Notes: generated by a model not told the origin, from the sequence alone. DNA of 64,000 nucleotides from Bradyrhizobium sp. BTAi1 (GCF_000015165.1 NC_009485.1:5351501-5415500), one strand, 5' to 3'. Shown: positions 33,895-42,620, counted from the first letter of the stretch. A program made the numbers and translations.

Positions 33895-35697
33895 TCACAA
33901 CCGGACCACCTCGCGAACCGGCTCGGCAGCGTATAGTCGTTCGACATGCTCGCCGCGATGCTTGAGCACCGCGCGCTGGTTGACATAGGCCTTGTCGGTG
34001 ATCTCTCCCGCGGCCATCGACGCCGGCTCCTTCAAGAGCAGGAACGCGCACACCCGCTCGCTGCTGCCGACCGTGGCGTTGTACTCGCTGAGCCTGTCTT
34101 TGAGGAATGCGGCCACGCCGGGGTCGGCGGTCAGGTCGGAGTCGGGATCCATCGCCACGCGCTTCGCTTCGGCCGGATTGAGCCAGCACAAAAGGGTGCA
34201 GGAGTCGCGGTTCTCTCCGGCGACGACGATGTCCAGCAGCACGCCGCGCGTCGCGGCCAGGATCGAGGCGCGCATCGCGCCGATCGAGACCCAGGTGCCG
34301 TTCGCCAGCTTGAAGTTCTCCGAGATGCGCCCGGTGAAGCGCAGCCCGCGCTCCGGCCGGTCCGGATCGATGAACGAGACCGTATCGCCGATGCGATAGA
34401 ACCCCTCCTCGTCGAACGCCATCGCGGTGAGATCGGGCCGACCGAGATAGCCCGGCGTGACGTTCGGCCCCTTCACCCGCACCTCGTAAGTGTCGGACAC
34501 CGGGATCAGCTTCAGCTGCAGCCCGGGCGCCGGCAGGCCGATCTCGCCCGGCTGATCGGTCGCCCAGTGCGTCGTGCTGATGGTCGGCGCGGTCTCGGTC
34601 GTGCCATAGCCCGACATCACCGGAATCTGGCGTCCGGTGATCGACGAGGTCAGCCGATAAAGCTTCTCCAGCGTCCCCTCGGAGATGGCGGCTCCGGCGT
34701 AGCTCAGCCGGTCCATGCGTTTGAACACCCGCGCACCGATGTCCGCATCCCGCTCGATCGCCTCGCACAACAGATTGTAGCCGGCGGGCACGTTGAACAT
34801 CGCCGTCGGCGAGATCTCGGTGAGATTGGCGATCGTCTTGTGGAAGAGTTGCGGCAAAGGCCGGCCATCGTCGATATAGAGCGTCCCACCATTCTTGAGA
34901 ATGCCGTGAAGAATGACGTTGCCGCCCATGGTATGATGCCAGGGCAGCCATTCGACCTGGATCGGATGCGGCGAAGGCGAAACCAGCAGGATGCCCATCT
35001 GCAGCGCGCTGGCCATCATGCGGTGGGTATTCAGGACGCCCTTCGGCAGGCCAGTCGAGCCCGAGGTGAACAGGACCTTGGCGACGGCGTCGCAGGACAA
35101 TGCTGCGGCAGCCTGGGCGAACCCGTCTCCAGGCGCCTTGACGGCGAGCGCGCGTAAGGGGATCGTCTCGGGTGCACCGTCGACGCTGATCCACGTCGCT
35201 GCGGCCAATTCTGGAATGGCGCGCCCTGCAGAGAATTGCGGGCCGCTCTGCACGAACACGAAGCGCGGCTGCAGCACCTCGGCGATGTCCTTCAAGCGCG
35301 CCAGCCCGCCCGGCATCATCGAGTAGTTCGGCGACACCGGCGCCACAATCACGCCGATCGACATTGCGGCGAACGCCACGATTGCATGCTCGATCGAGTT
35401 GCCGGACAGAATCGCCAGCCGGTCGCCGGTCGTGGCGCCCAGGTCGATCAGGCTTTGGCCGACCGCCTGTACCTGCAGCCAGGCTTCGCCGTAGCTGATC
35501 TCGTCCCACCCGCCTGCCTGGTTGCGTTGCGCGAGAAAGACGCGGTCCGAAGCCGCGCCGGCCCAGTGCGGAAGAAAATCGGTGATCCGCCATTCGCACG
35601 GACTCCATGCGATCGGCGAGCGCAGAATCAGCGTTCCATCGGACCGAGTGTCGATCGACAGCTCCCTCGGCGCAAATGTCAGCGTATGTTTCGACAT
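33895..35697 (-). CDS. Feruloyl-CoA-synthase-like AMP-dependent acid-CoA ligase
   Basis: 600 residues, the long form typical of feruloyl-CoA synthases. Adenylate-forming motifs: LFTSGSTGLPKGVLNTH (P-loop), MSGYGTTETAP, and YRIGDTVSFIDP. The catalytic Lys of the C-terminal lid is in GEITDKAYVNQ. The N-terminal ILRSPIAWSP...ITDFLPHWA...VFLAQRN pattern is characteristic of the feruloyl-CoA branch. It activates a carboxylic acid to its CoA ester, the entry step for the island's acyl-CoA enzymes. GGGAG precedes ATG 35697. It lies about 180 bp downstream of the binding-protein gene. Confidence 0.88.
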   Translation of the reverse strand: MSKHTLTFAPRELSIDTRSDGTLILRSPIAWSPCEWRITDFLPHWAGAASDRVFLAQRNQAGGWDEISYGEAWLQVQAVGQSLIDLGATTGDRLAILSGNSIEHAIVAFAAMSIGVIVAPVSPNYSMMPGGLARLKDIAEVLQPRFVFVQSGPQFSAGRAIPELAAATWISVDGAPETIPLRALAVKAPGDGFAQAAAALSCDAVAKVLFTSGSTGLPKGVLNTHRMMASALQMGILLVSPSPHPIQVEWLPWHHTMGGNVILHGILKNGGTLYIDDGRPLPQLFHKTIANLTEISPTAMFNVPAGYNLLCEAIERDADIGARVFKRMDRLSYAGAAISEGTLEKLYRLTSSITGRQIPVMSGYGTTETAPTISTTHWATDQPGEIGLPAPGLQLKLIPVSDTYEVRVKGPNVTPGYLGRPDLTAMAFDEEGFYRIGDTVSFIDPDRPERGLRFTGRISENFKLANGTWVSIGAMRASILAATRGVLLDIVVAGENRDSCTLLCWLNPAEAKRVAMDPDSDLTADPGVAAFLKDRLSEYNATVGSSERVCAFLLLKEPASMAAGEITDKAYVNQRAVLKHRGEHVERLYAAEPVREVVRL

Positions 35698-35874
35698 TGA
35701 GATCTCCCACCCGGACTGCAGCAAAACACAAAAAGCACGGCCGGGCGCGGCGACGGCCGCAAGCAAGGATGCACACCGTCGCAATCAGGCGGCACACGTC
35801 CCACCGGCACGGATGCCGCCTCGGCGGCACCCGACTTGTGCGAAGGATCGGTCGGACTTGTCAGCTCAGACTCA

Positions 35875-37074
35875 TCAGTCAGACTTGGCGTCCAGAACGT
35901 CGCCGAAGGCTTCCCAGGCCGAACCGGTCCAGCGTTGCAGACGCATCTGGGTCCAGATCATGTTCTCCGTCTCGCTCGTGTTGACCTTGACTCCCGGAAG
36001 CGCCGTCGGCACGACGAAGTCGCGCAGGCTCTTGGCCTGGGCGAGGATGTTCTTGCGCGACAGGTCGTCGCCGCATTGCTTGAGAATCTGTTCCAGCACC
36101 AGGCCCTGCTGATAGCCGGTCAGATAACTGCCGTTGGACAGGTCCGCGCCCTGCAGATATTTGTCGAAAAAGGCCCGGTAGGCCTGCACGCCCGGATCGC
36201 TCTTCCAGGACTCGTCGAGAGCGTCCTTGTTGGTGCTGCCGACGATCACGCCGACCGACTTGTCGAGCCCAGCAGGCGCCAGCGTCCCGCCGACCGATCC
36301 GGAGGGAAAGTTGACGATCACCGTGGCCTTCCAGCCGATCAAATAGGCCTGCCGGATCGCCTGCGCGGCGAATTTCGGCGTGCCGGCGATCACCAGCGCC
36401 TCAGCGCCCGAGCTCTTCAGGTTGGTGACTTGCGAATCGATGGTCGGCTCGCTGACCTCGTAGGAGGCGCTGACGACCTTGCTGTCGAAGTTCTTGCCGA
36501 GATAGGACTTGAAGGCGTTGACGTAGTCTTTCCCAAGATCATCGTTCTGATAAAGAATGGCGTACTTGGCGTTCGGCAGCGCCTTCGTCAGGTACTTCGC
36601 GTAGATCTTTCCTTCCGTGTCGTAGCTGACGAGCCCGGTGGTGATCAGCGGATAGTCCGAGACATTCGTGAACTTGGCCGAGCCGCTGATGATGGCGATG
36701 CTGGGCACCCCCTTCGTCCGCAGATACTTCGCCGTGGCCGAGATTCCTGCCGTCCCGAGCTGGCCATACATGAAGGCGACCTCGTCGCTCTCGACCAGCT
36801 TGCGGACGTGCTCGACCGTCTTGGGCGGGCTGTAGCCGTCATCATACGTGATGTAGTTGATCTTGCGCCCATTAATGCCGCCGCGATCGTTGAGCGACTG
36901 GATATAGGCGATCAGCCCGCGACCAACGAGACCAAGCGACGACGCCGGCCCGCTGAAGGGGAATACGCCGCCGATCTTGATTTCTGTCGCCGTGACGCCG
37001 GGCGTGTCTGCGGCGACGGCCACCTGCCCGGCGACGAGCGACAGCGCCGCGGCGAGAATCCACTGTGTCTTCAT
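35875..37074 (-). CDS. Branched-chain-type ABC substrate-binding protein
   Basis: 399 residues, signal peptide (MKTQWILAAALSLVAGQVAVAA) and the type I periplasmic fold of LivJ-like receptors: IKIGGVFPFSGPASSLG, LNDRGGINGRKINYITYDDGYSPPKTVE. In this family, orphan receptors next to CoA ligases often bind aromatic acids. No permease or ATPase genes are nearby, so it must use a transporter encoded elsewhere. GGGAGG precedes ATG 37074. The island operator is in its promoter. Confidence 0.92.
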   Translation of the reverse strand: MKTQWILAAALSLVAGQVAVAADTPGVTATEIKIGGVFPFSGPASSLGLVGRGLIAYIQSLNDRGGINGRKINYITYDDGYSPPKTVEHVRKLVESDEVAFMYGQLGTAGISATAKYLRTKGVPSIAIISGSAKFTNVSDYPLITTGLVSYDTEGKIYAKYLTKALPNAKYAILYQNDDLGKDYVNAFKSYLGKNFDSKVVSASYEVSEPTIDSQVTNLKSSGAEALVIAGTPKFAAQAIRQAYLIGWKATVIVNFPSGSVGGTLAPAGLDKSVGVIVGSTNKDALDESWKSDPGVQAYRAFFDKYLQGADLSNGSYLTGYQQGLVLEQILKQCGDDLSRKNILAQAKSLRDFVVPTALPGVKVNTSETENMIWTQMRLQRWTGSAWEAFGDVLDAKSD

Positions 37075-37201
37075 TCGTTGTCCTCCCAAACCCGCACCTT
37101 TTGGCGCGTGGTACACGATTGTTCTTGGCTCGCCGGCGTCTCCCCACGAGGGAGCGCGCACAGCGAAACAGCATGGCCATCGCGTTCGACCTGGACGAGA
37201 G

Positions 37202-37229
37202 CCTACAGTTCTATTTTTGAACCCGTCAA
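37202..37229 (-). promoter_or_regulatory. Promoter with GTTC-N7-GAAC operator, binding-protein gene
   Basis: -35 TTGACG on the minus strand (37229-37224), followed by the inverted repeat GTTC TATTTTT GAAC (37208-37222, plus strand) in the spacer and a weak -10 (TGTAGG). The sequence around it, GAACCCGTCAAG, matches GAACTCGTCAAG upstream of the dehydrogenase at 24.0 kb. Confidence 0.55.
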
Positions 37230-37763
37230 GAGACAATCGGGCTCGGGCCCTGCCGCTCTGCACTCGACGACTCCCGCCGGCTTCGGGCAAAGCTTTCGCT
37301 TCCGCCGAATTTGACGTGAAGCCCCGGCGGTCTTCCCGACGCAAGCGGCCTTTATTGCCTCGGATATTCGTTCTGATTTCGAACCGAGGACTTTTGTCTC
37401 GCCAATGGCTGCGGCTCTTGATGATTTCGCTGGTGGGGCTCGCGATGAGCTCGCAGCGGCAATCCGACGCAACCGTCACCACCAGGGATCACCGACAGGG
37501 CGGCACTGCGCTTGAAGACCTCGACCAGCCCGTTCAAAGCATGCGGGGCGAGCCGGCCACCATGCCCTCCCCCTCCTGGTCGCGAATCATCCTTCGGGAC
37601 ATCGGGGAGCGACGGGCCTTTGTCGCAAGTTGGGGATATGGTCCTCGCCGGAAGCTTACGGCGGACACTGGCTGATCCCGCCCGAGACCCGGATGCGATT
37701 TAGTCAGCACGCTGCCGTCTTTCGGCGGCTTCTCGATCAGCTCGATCTTTAGGAGGCATTGGA
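37230..37763. other. About 530-bp gap before tRNA-Tyr
   Basis: No gene recognised on either strand. It contains another GTTC-N7-GAAC inverted repeat at 37370-37384 (GTTC TGATTTC GAAC) that is not flanked by a convincing -35, so it may be a second operator or chance. Confidence 0.4.
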
Positions 37764-37849
37764 TGGTGGGGGAGGCAGGACTCGAACCTGCGAAGCCATG
37801 AGGCGGCTGATTTACAGTCAGCTCCCTTTGCCACTCGGGACACTCCCCC
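37764..37849 (-). tRNA. tRNA-Tyr (anticodon GTA)
   Basis: 86 nt on the minus strand with a long variable arm, as expected for tRNA-Tyr. Acceptor GGGGGAG pairs with CTCCCCC, the anticodon loop CTGTAAA contains GTA, the T-arm has GGTTCGAGTCC, and CCA is encoded. Confidence 0.96.
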
Positions 37850-38062
37850 GTGTCGATAGCAGTTGAAGGCCGGCCGCGGAACAGCGGTTGGGGACCATCA
37901 GCGCCATGGAGACGGTAAGACCGCGGAGCCCAAATGAGGGGCGTGCGCGGCCGGGGCCCTTATGATCGAACCGGCCCCTCAAAGTCAACCAAGGACAACG
38001 ATTTTTCCCGCCTTGGCGGTGCCAAATTGCCAGAATCCGTTCGCCGTGACAGAAGCTCTGGC

Positions 38063-38905
38063 ATGAGCGACCGCGACCGAAAGCCCCCATTTCCCCGCCA
38101 AGGCGGCAAATCTTCCGGCAAATTCGCCGGCAAGCCGCGCAAATTCGAGCGTCCGCAGCCGTGGCGGGACCGCGAACAGGGGTCGGACGGCCCTGTCATC
38201 CTCTACGGCTGGCACACCGTGACGCTGGCGCTCGGCAATCCGAAACGCAGGATTCGCAAGCTGTATCTGACCGAAAACGCCGCGCGCCGGCTCGCCGACG
38301 AGCGGATCGAGACCAGAGTGACGCCGGAGATCGTGCGTCCGAGCCAGATCGACCAGCGGCTCGGCCCGGACGCCGTGCACCAGGGCCTGCTCGCCGAAGC
38401 TGATCCCCTGCCCTCGCCCGACATCGACACGCTGGCGGCCGAGGGCATGATCCTGGTGCTCGACCAGATCACCGATCCGCACAATGTCGGCGCCATCCTG
38501 CGGTCGGCGGCGGCGTTCGACGTCAAGGCGATCGTGACCACCGCGCGCCACAGCCCGGAGGCCACCGGCGTGCTGGCGAAGTCCGCGTCCGGGGCGCTGG
38601 AGCTGGTGCCGATCATCACGGTGCAGAACCTCGCCCGCGCGCTGACACGGCTCGACGAGCGCGGCTTCCAGACGGTCGGCCTCGACAGCGCCGGCCCGAC
38701 CGACATCGCCGCGGTGGCGCTGCGCGAGCCGCTGGCGCTGGTGCTCGGGGCCGAGGGCAAGGGCCTGCGGCAGTTGACGCGCGAGACCTGCAGCGTGGTC
38801 GCCCGGCTCGACATGCCCGGCGCCATCAAGAGTCTCAACGTCTCCAATGCCGCCGTGCTCGCGCTCTATATCGGCGCGAGCCGGCTTGGATTGATGCCCA
38901 AATGA
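38063..38905 (+). CDS. rlmB: 23S rRNA (guanosine-2'-O-)-methyltransferase RlmB
   Basis: 280 residues. SpoU/TrmH knot motifs: LDQITDPHNVGAILRSAAAF (motif 1), LVLGAEGKGLRQLTRETC (motif 2), and IKSLNVSNAAVLALY (motif 3). An N-terminal substrate-binding domain begins at LYGWHTVTLAL, after a basic Lys/Arg/Gly-rich tail of about 40 residues that is longer than in enterobacteria. ATG 38063. Methylates the ribose of a conserved guanosine in 23S rRNA. Followed at once by a terminator. Confidence 0.93.
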   Translation: MSDRDRKPPFPRQGGKSSGKFAGKPRKFERPQPWRDREQGSDGPVILYGWHTVTLALGNPKRRIRKLYLTENAARRLADERIETRVTPEIVRPSQIDQRLGPDAVHQGLLAEADPLPSPDIDTLAAEGMILVLDQITDPHNVGAILRSAAAFDVKAIVTTARHSPEATGVLAKSASGALELVPIITVQNLARALTRLDERGFQTVGLDSAGPTDIAAVALREPLALVLGAEGKGLRQLTRETCSVVARLDMPGAIKSLNVSNAAVLALYIGASRLGLMPK

Positions 38906-38907
38906 CG

Positions 38908-38939
38908 AAACGCCCGCGCGCCGGAGCGCACGGGCGTTT
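38908..38939 (+). terminator. Rho-independent terminator of rlmB
   Basis: 9-bp arms AAACGCCCG / CGGGCGTTT with a 14-nt GC-rich loop, 3 bp after the rlmB stop. Symmetric, so it can also serve the convergent small-protein gene. Confidence 0.75.
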
Positions 38940-38961
38940 GCGATCAGCTCAGCCGAAAAGC

Positions 38962-39441
38962 TCAGTAGTAGCGGCGCAGCACGCGGTGGCCGTGATAATA
39001 GGACGAGGCCCCCCAGCGATAGGCGCTGCGGGGATGGCCATACACCATGGGAGGGGCGACGCGGGTCTCCTCATAGGCGTGGTGGCGATGGTGATAGCGA
39101 TAAACCGGGATCGCGCTCTCCTGGTAGACGGGATAAGGCGCGAACGCGCCCGGACCGGTGTAGGTCGGCCCCTGGTTGACGTAGTAGTATTGATGCGTCG
39201 GCTCGGCGAGACGCTCGTAACGCACGCCGCAGCTGCCGCAGCCCGCCGCGCCATAGGCGTGGCCGTAATGATAGCTGTAGGCCGGCTGGTAGGTGTAGGC
39301 CGGCTGATGGGCGACGCTCGGCGCGCACGGGCTCGCATAGCCGCACGGCGCGCATGAGGAATAGCCGCAGGCCATCGCGGGCGCGCTGCCCGCAAGAGCG
39401 AGGCCGGCAATGCCGATCAGTCCTGAAATCACGCGACGCAT
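38962..39441 (-). CDS. Exported Tyr/His/Cys-rich small protein
   Basis: 159 residues. Signal peptide (MRRVISGLIGIAGLALAGSAPAMA), then CGYSSCAPCG...C and CGSCG cysteine groups. The rest is rich in Tyr, His, Pro and Ala (YQPAYSYHYGHAYG; YRYHHRHHAYEE). AGGAG precedes ATG 39441. No known domain recognised. The composition suggests metal binding or a surface/matrix role (inference). Confidence 0.75.
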   Translation of the reverse strand: MRRVISGLIGIAGLALAGSAPAMACGYSSCAPCGYASPCAPSVAHQPAYTYQPAYSYHYGHAYGAAGCGSCGVRYERLAEPTHQYYYVNQGPTYTGPGAFAPYPVYQESAIPVYRYHHRHHAYEETRVAPPMVYGHPRSAYRWGASSYYHGHRVLRRYY

Positions 39442-39506
39442 TATTTTCTCCTGGATCTGCTTTTTTGTTTCGAACTTCGTCAACTCAACCGGCGCATCAG
39501 GCTGCG

Positions 39507-39968
39507 CTAACGTCGATAGGGCCGCGGTGGCGTGTCGTAGCCGCGCGGCCCGCCCCGCTCCGGCGCAAGGATGACGGCGGGCGGATACATCGGCACCTGG
39601 GGTTCAGCCGGCTGCATCATGGATTCGGCGCCCCATGAGCGGGAATAGCTCTCGGCCGGCTTCGGCAGCTTGCGCTCGGCCGGCGGCTCGATTTCCATCC
39701 GGCCATAGCCCGGCTTCGATCCGAGACTCGGGTAGTAGTGGCCGACATGCGGCTCGGGCTCGACCGACCGGCCACCATAGATCATGGGCTGCATGTAGTT
39801 GCCTCGGCCGAGACCGTACTGGCCTTCGACCACGGCGTAAGACGCGTCGATGCCATTGATGACGACAGGCACGCCGGGGCGCTGCGGAATCACGATCTCG
39901 AAGCCTTCGCTGGCGAGCGCGACCGGCGCCGTGCCGATCAGAATTGCAATAGCTGTTGCAAAACGCAT
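39507..39968 (-). CDS. Exported Pro/Tyr-rich protein of unknown function
   Basis: 153 residues with signal peptide MRFATAIAILIGTAPVALAS. The mature part opens with EIVIPQRPGVPVVINGIDASYAVVEG, a conserved-looking strand region seen in rhizobial exported proteins, and then becomes Pro/Gly/Tyr-rich and ends PPRPYRR. ATG 39968. It is followed by the Tyr/His-rich gene on the same strand, 65 bp apart. Confidence 0.75.
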   Translation of the reverse strand: MRFATAIAILIGTAPVALASEGFEIVIPQRPGVPVVINGIDASYAVVEGQYGLGRGNYMQPMIYGGRSVEPEPHVGHYYPSLGSKPGYGRMEIEPPAERKLPKPAESYSRSWGAESMMQPAEPQVPMYPPAVILAPERGGPRGYDTPPRPYRR

Positions 39969-40252
39969 GAATTCACGCCCCGGTTGCCCTACCAGAATTA
40001 CCGCAGCGCGCGCTCCGATGGGTTAAGAGCACGGCTCAATCTGCCGGTAAGCCTAACGCGTCGGCCATTCATCCGAGTTAAAGCGTAAGGCGGCTTCGCG
40101 ACGGACGGTTAACGACTCACCATCATGCGCGCGTCGTGGTGAACACCTTGCGCAGCCCGATCGCGCGCGTGGCCGATCAAAAACATCGGGGTGCGGCGGA
40201 ACATCACAACGATCACGTGCTTAGGAGTCGGGGCGCAACGACGGAGTTACAA

Positions 40253-40795
40253 ATGATCCGATCAGCAATTCTCGGCGCTTCCCTTGTCGCGACGGCCCTG
40301 GCCGGCCCCGCGATGGCGCGCGACATGCAACACCGTCACATGGCCCGCCACGACGCCGCGATGATGCAGCAGCACGACGATGCCGGAATGATGCAACGGC
40401 GCGGCGACGCCGGGATGATGCAGCGCCGCGGCGACGCCGGGATGATGCAACGCCGCGGCGATGAGGGCTGGAACAACAACGGCTGGAATAATGACTGGAA
40501 CCGCCGCAGCACCGGCTTCTGGCCGGCCGATATCGCGGCCGGGGCCGTTGGCACCGCCGCCGGCGTGGCTGGCGCGGCCATCGGAACCGCTGGCGCCATC
40601 GCCACGGCGCCGTTCCGCACCGCTGACGCCTATGCCTACGATGCCGGTCCCTACCGATACGGCCAGCCGACCTATGATCGCGGTCCGAACGGCTATTACG
40701 GCGACTGGAACAACTACGCCACCCGCAACGGCCTGGTCTGCCGTCCCGGCACCATGTTCAAGGGCAGCGACGGCGCCATGCACATCTGCCAATAA
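40253..40795 (+). CDS. Exported repeat protein with Met/Gln/Arg and Gly/Ala-rich parts
   Basis: 180 residues. Signal peptide ending in GPAMA. A His/Met-rich segment has three exact-length repeats DAGMMQRRG, followed by an Asn/Trp stretch (WNNNGWNNDWN), a Gly/Ala hydrophobic segment (about residues 103-124) that could enter a membrane, and a Tyr-rich end with NGLVCRPGTMFKGSDGAMHICQ, which holds the only two Cys. GGAG precedes ATG 40253. Function unknown. The Met/His-rich part suggests copper or other metal binding. Confidence 0.78.
   Translation: MIRSAILGASLVATALAGPAMARDMQHRHMARHDAAMMQQHDDAGMMQRRGDAGMMQRRGDAGMMQRRGDEGWNNNGWNNDWNRRSTGFWPADIAAGAVGTAAGVAGAAIGTAGAIATAPFRTADAYAYDAGPYRYGQPTYDRGPNGYYGDWNNYATRNGLVCRPGTMFKGSDGAMHICQ
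40379..40459 (+). repeat. Three 27-bp coding repeats
   Basis: Units starting at 40379, 40406 and 40433 encode DAGMMQRRG each. Units 2 and 3 differ at only one or two bases, so recent slippage or unequal exchange is likely and copy number probably varies between strains. Confidence 0.8.
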
Positions 40796-40818
40796 CGTCC
40801 ACCACGGACAGCGTCGTA

Positions 40819-40846
40819 AAGGGCGGCCGCGAGGCCGCCCTTTTTA
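40819..40846 (+). terminator. Rho-independent terminator
   Basis: 10-bp arms AAGGGCGGCC / GGCCGCCCTT, GCGA loop, then a T-run. It ends the repeat-protein transcript. Confidence 0.85.
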
Positions 40847-41018
40847 TGACCCGCAAGTTATGGCCTGCAAGCGACCGCCAAGCCGATGCGACGGCAGTAG
40901 CCTCCGCCGAACAACTCTGGTAGGAACACCGCGCTTCGGAGCCTCGCACCCGCGATTTGAGCGCGAGACGTCCGCGCCAGTCGTGCAACCTCTCATGGTG
41001 CGCTTCCTGGCACCATTC

Positions 41019-41093
41019 GCCGGCTTAGCTCAGCGGTAGAGCAGCGGTTTTGTAAACCGAAGGTCGGGGGTTCAATCCCCTCAGCCGGCACCA
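41019..41093 (+). tRNA. tRNA-Thr (anticodon TGT)
   Basis: 75 nt with acceptor GCCGGCT / AGCCGGC, D-arm GCTCAGCGGTAGAGC, anticodon loop TTTGTAA with TGT, T-arm GGGGGTTCAATCCCC, and an encoded CCA. Confidence 0.95.
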
Positions 41094-41136
41094 TCGCTCA
41101 GCGCGGTCGGATCAGGGCTCGGCCCGCAGCTCGTGC

Positions 41137-41751
41137 TCAATTCGCCTTCATCTTGATCGGTGCCGCCGCCGGGGGCTTGACGGCCGGGGACAGCTTTGGC
41201 GCGGCCCATTCCGGATCGGCCACCGGCCCCCCGCCCTCGCCGGTTGCGGCGACGAGTTGACCCGGCACCAGGTCCGTCGTCAGCGCCCAGCCCTGGGTGG
41301 CGCAGAACAGGCCGAGCAGGCAGCCCTTGACGGCGAGCATCTTCGGGCCCTCGCGCCAGATCGAGACACTATAGGTCTTGCCGTCCTCGGCATTATAGAC
41401 CTCGCCGGCATGGCGACCGTCTGCGTTCAACTTCAAGCCCAGCAGCATCTGATGGCCGAGCAATGGCCGGCTGCGCCGCGCTGGATCAGGGTTCAGCCGG
41501 TCGCGGAATGGCTGCCCCTTGGCGTCGGCCGTCTCCTTCATCCAGACCACGTAGCCGCAAATGCGGTCCGTCATCGCGCCGCAGCGTTCGATCCGGATCC
41601 GGGCGCGGCCGTCCTCCGTCAGCCAGGTGCCGAGCGGATCGCTGACGGGCGCAGCATGACCGCGGCCCTCCGCCATGGACAGGAGCAGGCTGACGACGAT
41701 GCGCAGGCCGACGCGCAAGACGAATCTCAATGTCATGTCCAGGACCCTCAT
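41137..41751 (-). CDS. Exported DUF2147 protein
   Basis: 204 residues. Signal-like hydrophobic N-terminus (VGLRIVVSLLLSM), then DUF2147 features: GTWLTEDGRARIRIERCG, RICGYVVWMKE, NPDPARRSRPLLGHQMLLGL, YNAEDGKTYSVSI, and LAVKGCLLGLFCATQGW. DUF2147 proteins are lipocalin-like periplasmic proteins of unknown role. The Pro/Ala-rich C-terminal tail is an extension. ATG 41751 has GGTGGAG upstream. ATG 41736 is nearly as good. Confidence 0.82.
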   Translation of the reverse strand: MRVLDMTLRFVLRVGLRIVVSLLLSMAEGRGHAAPVSDPLGTWLTEDGRARIRIERCGAMTDRICGYVVWMKETADAKGQPFRDRLNPDPARRSRPLLGHQMLLGLKLNADGRHAGEVYNAEDGKTYSVSIWREGPKMLAVKGCLLGLFCATQGWALTTDLVPGQLVAATGEGGGPVADPEWAAPKLSPAVKPPAAAPIKMKAN

Positions 41752-41957
41752 GGTCTCCACCGCCTCGAGCCACGCACTCAGGCGGCGCTTGCGATGGTGC
41801 GGCTGGCGTGCCGCATGGCTGCTCCGCGGACGGTCGGTCGCGATGCCGGTGCCTTCAATTCCAATCCCCGCTCCAAGCCCTGCCCGAACCCCTGCGAGCC
41901 CAGGCACGGCACGACGCGGCAGGCACTGACATGCGCGCGCCGGCGCCCGGCGGCCGC

Positions 41958-42620
41958 TCACTGCAGCTGGGCGACCAGGACATCGGCGCCCTTGTCGATC
42001 CCGGCTTCGGCGGCCGCGAGCGCGCCGACACTGGCCTTGATGTCGTAGGGGGTGGGATATTGCTTGCTGACGAAGGCGTTCAGCAGCCGACCATCCGCGG
42101 CATCGAAGATCTCCGCGACGTAGAACACCGATCCGGTCAGCAGTCCCTCGCCGTCGCGTGCACTCTGCACGCCGTTGTAGACGGCGCCGGCGAGATCGAA
42201 GCGCGAGGCCGTACCGAGCACCGGCGTGTTGGCGACGGCGCCCGTCAAGGTGAGCCGCACCCGCAGCGTGTTCGGCCCGCGCCGATGGACCGGCTGGAAG
42301 CGCGCCGACAGGCTGTCCAGAAAGCGCGTCCGCATGTAGCCGGCGAGCCTCGCTTTGTCTGCCTCCGACATGTCGCCGAACTGGTGGTCCCTGCCGCGAT
42401 AGATCACGACGGGATCGAGCATCACCTTGTCGTAGCTGCGCCAGTCGGCAGGCGCGCTGTAGCGATAAGGCATCCGCCCCGAGGCATCGGCGGCGTTCGG
42501 CGCGAGATAGCGCGCCGAAGCCACCTCGGAATAAGCGACCGGCGTCACCGTATTGCAGCCGGCGCAAAGCCCTGCCACGGCGAGCGCCGCAGCACCGGAC
42601 GCGCGGACTCGAACCGTCAT
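41958..42620 (-). CDS. DUF3313-like lipoprotein
   Basis: 220 residues. The signal ends in LCAGC-NTVTPV, a lipobox-like site though with Cys at -3. The body shows DUF3313 traits: YDKVMLDPVVIYRG, and RVRLTLTGAVANTPVLGTASRFDL...GSVFYVAEIFDAADGRLLNAFVSKQYP. Of three in-frame ATG codons in a row I chose 42620, because GGGAG then sits 6 bp upstream. Likely in the envelope, anchored to a membrane. Downstream of a TetR gene and behind a candidate TetR site. Confidence 0.8.
   Translation of the reverse strand: MTVRVRASGAAALAVAGLCAGCNTVTPVAYSEVASARYLAPNAADASGRMPYRYSAPADWRSYDKVMLDPVVIYRGRDHQFGDMSEADKARLAGYMRTRFLDSLSARFQPVHRRGPNTLRVRLTLTGAVANTPVLGTASRFDLAGAVYNGVQSARDGEGLLTGSVFYVAEIFDAADGRLLNAFVSKQYPTPYDIKASVGALAAAEAGIDKGADVLVAQLQ

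Noticed and set aside
37370..37384. Fifth GTTC-N7-GAAC inverted repeat
   Set aside because: It is not placed in a -35/-10 spacer, and one chance copy is expected in 64 kb, so it is not counted as support for the regulon.
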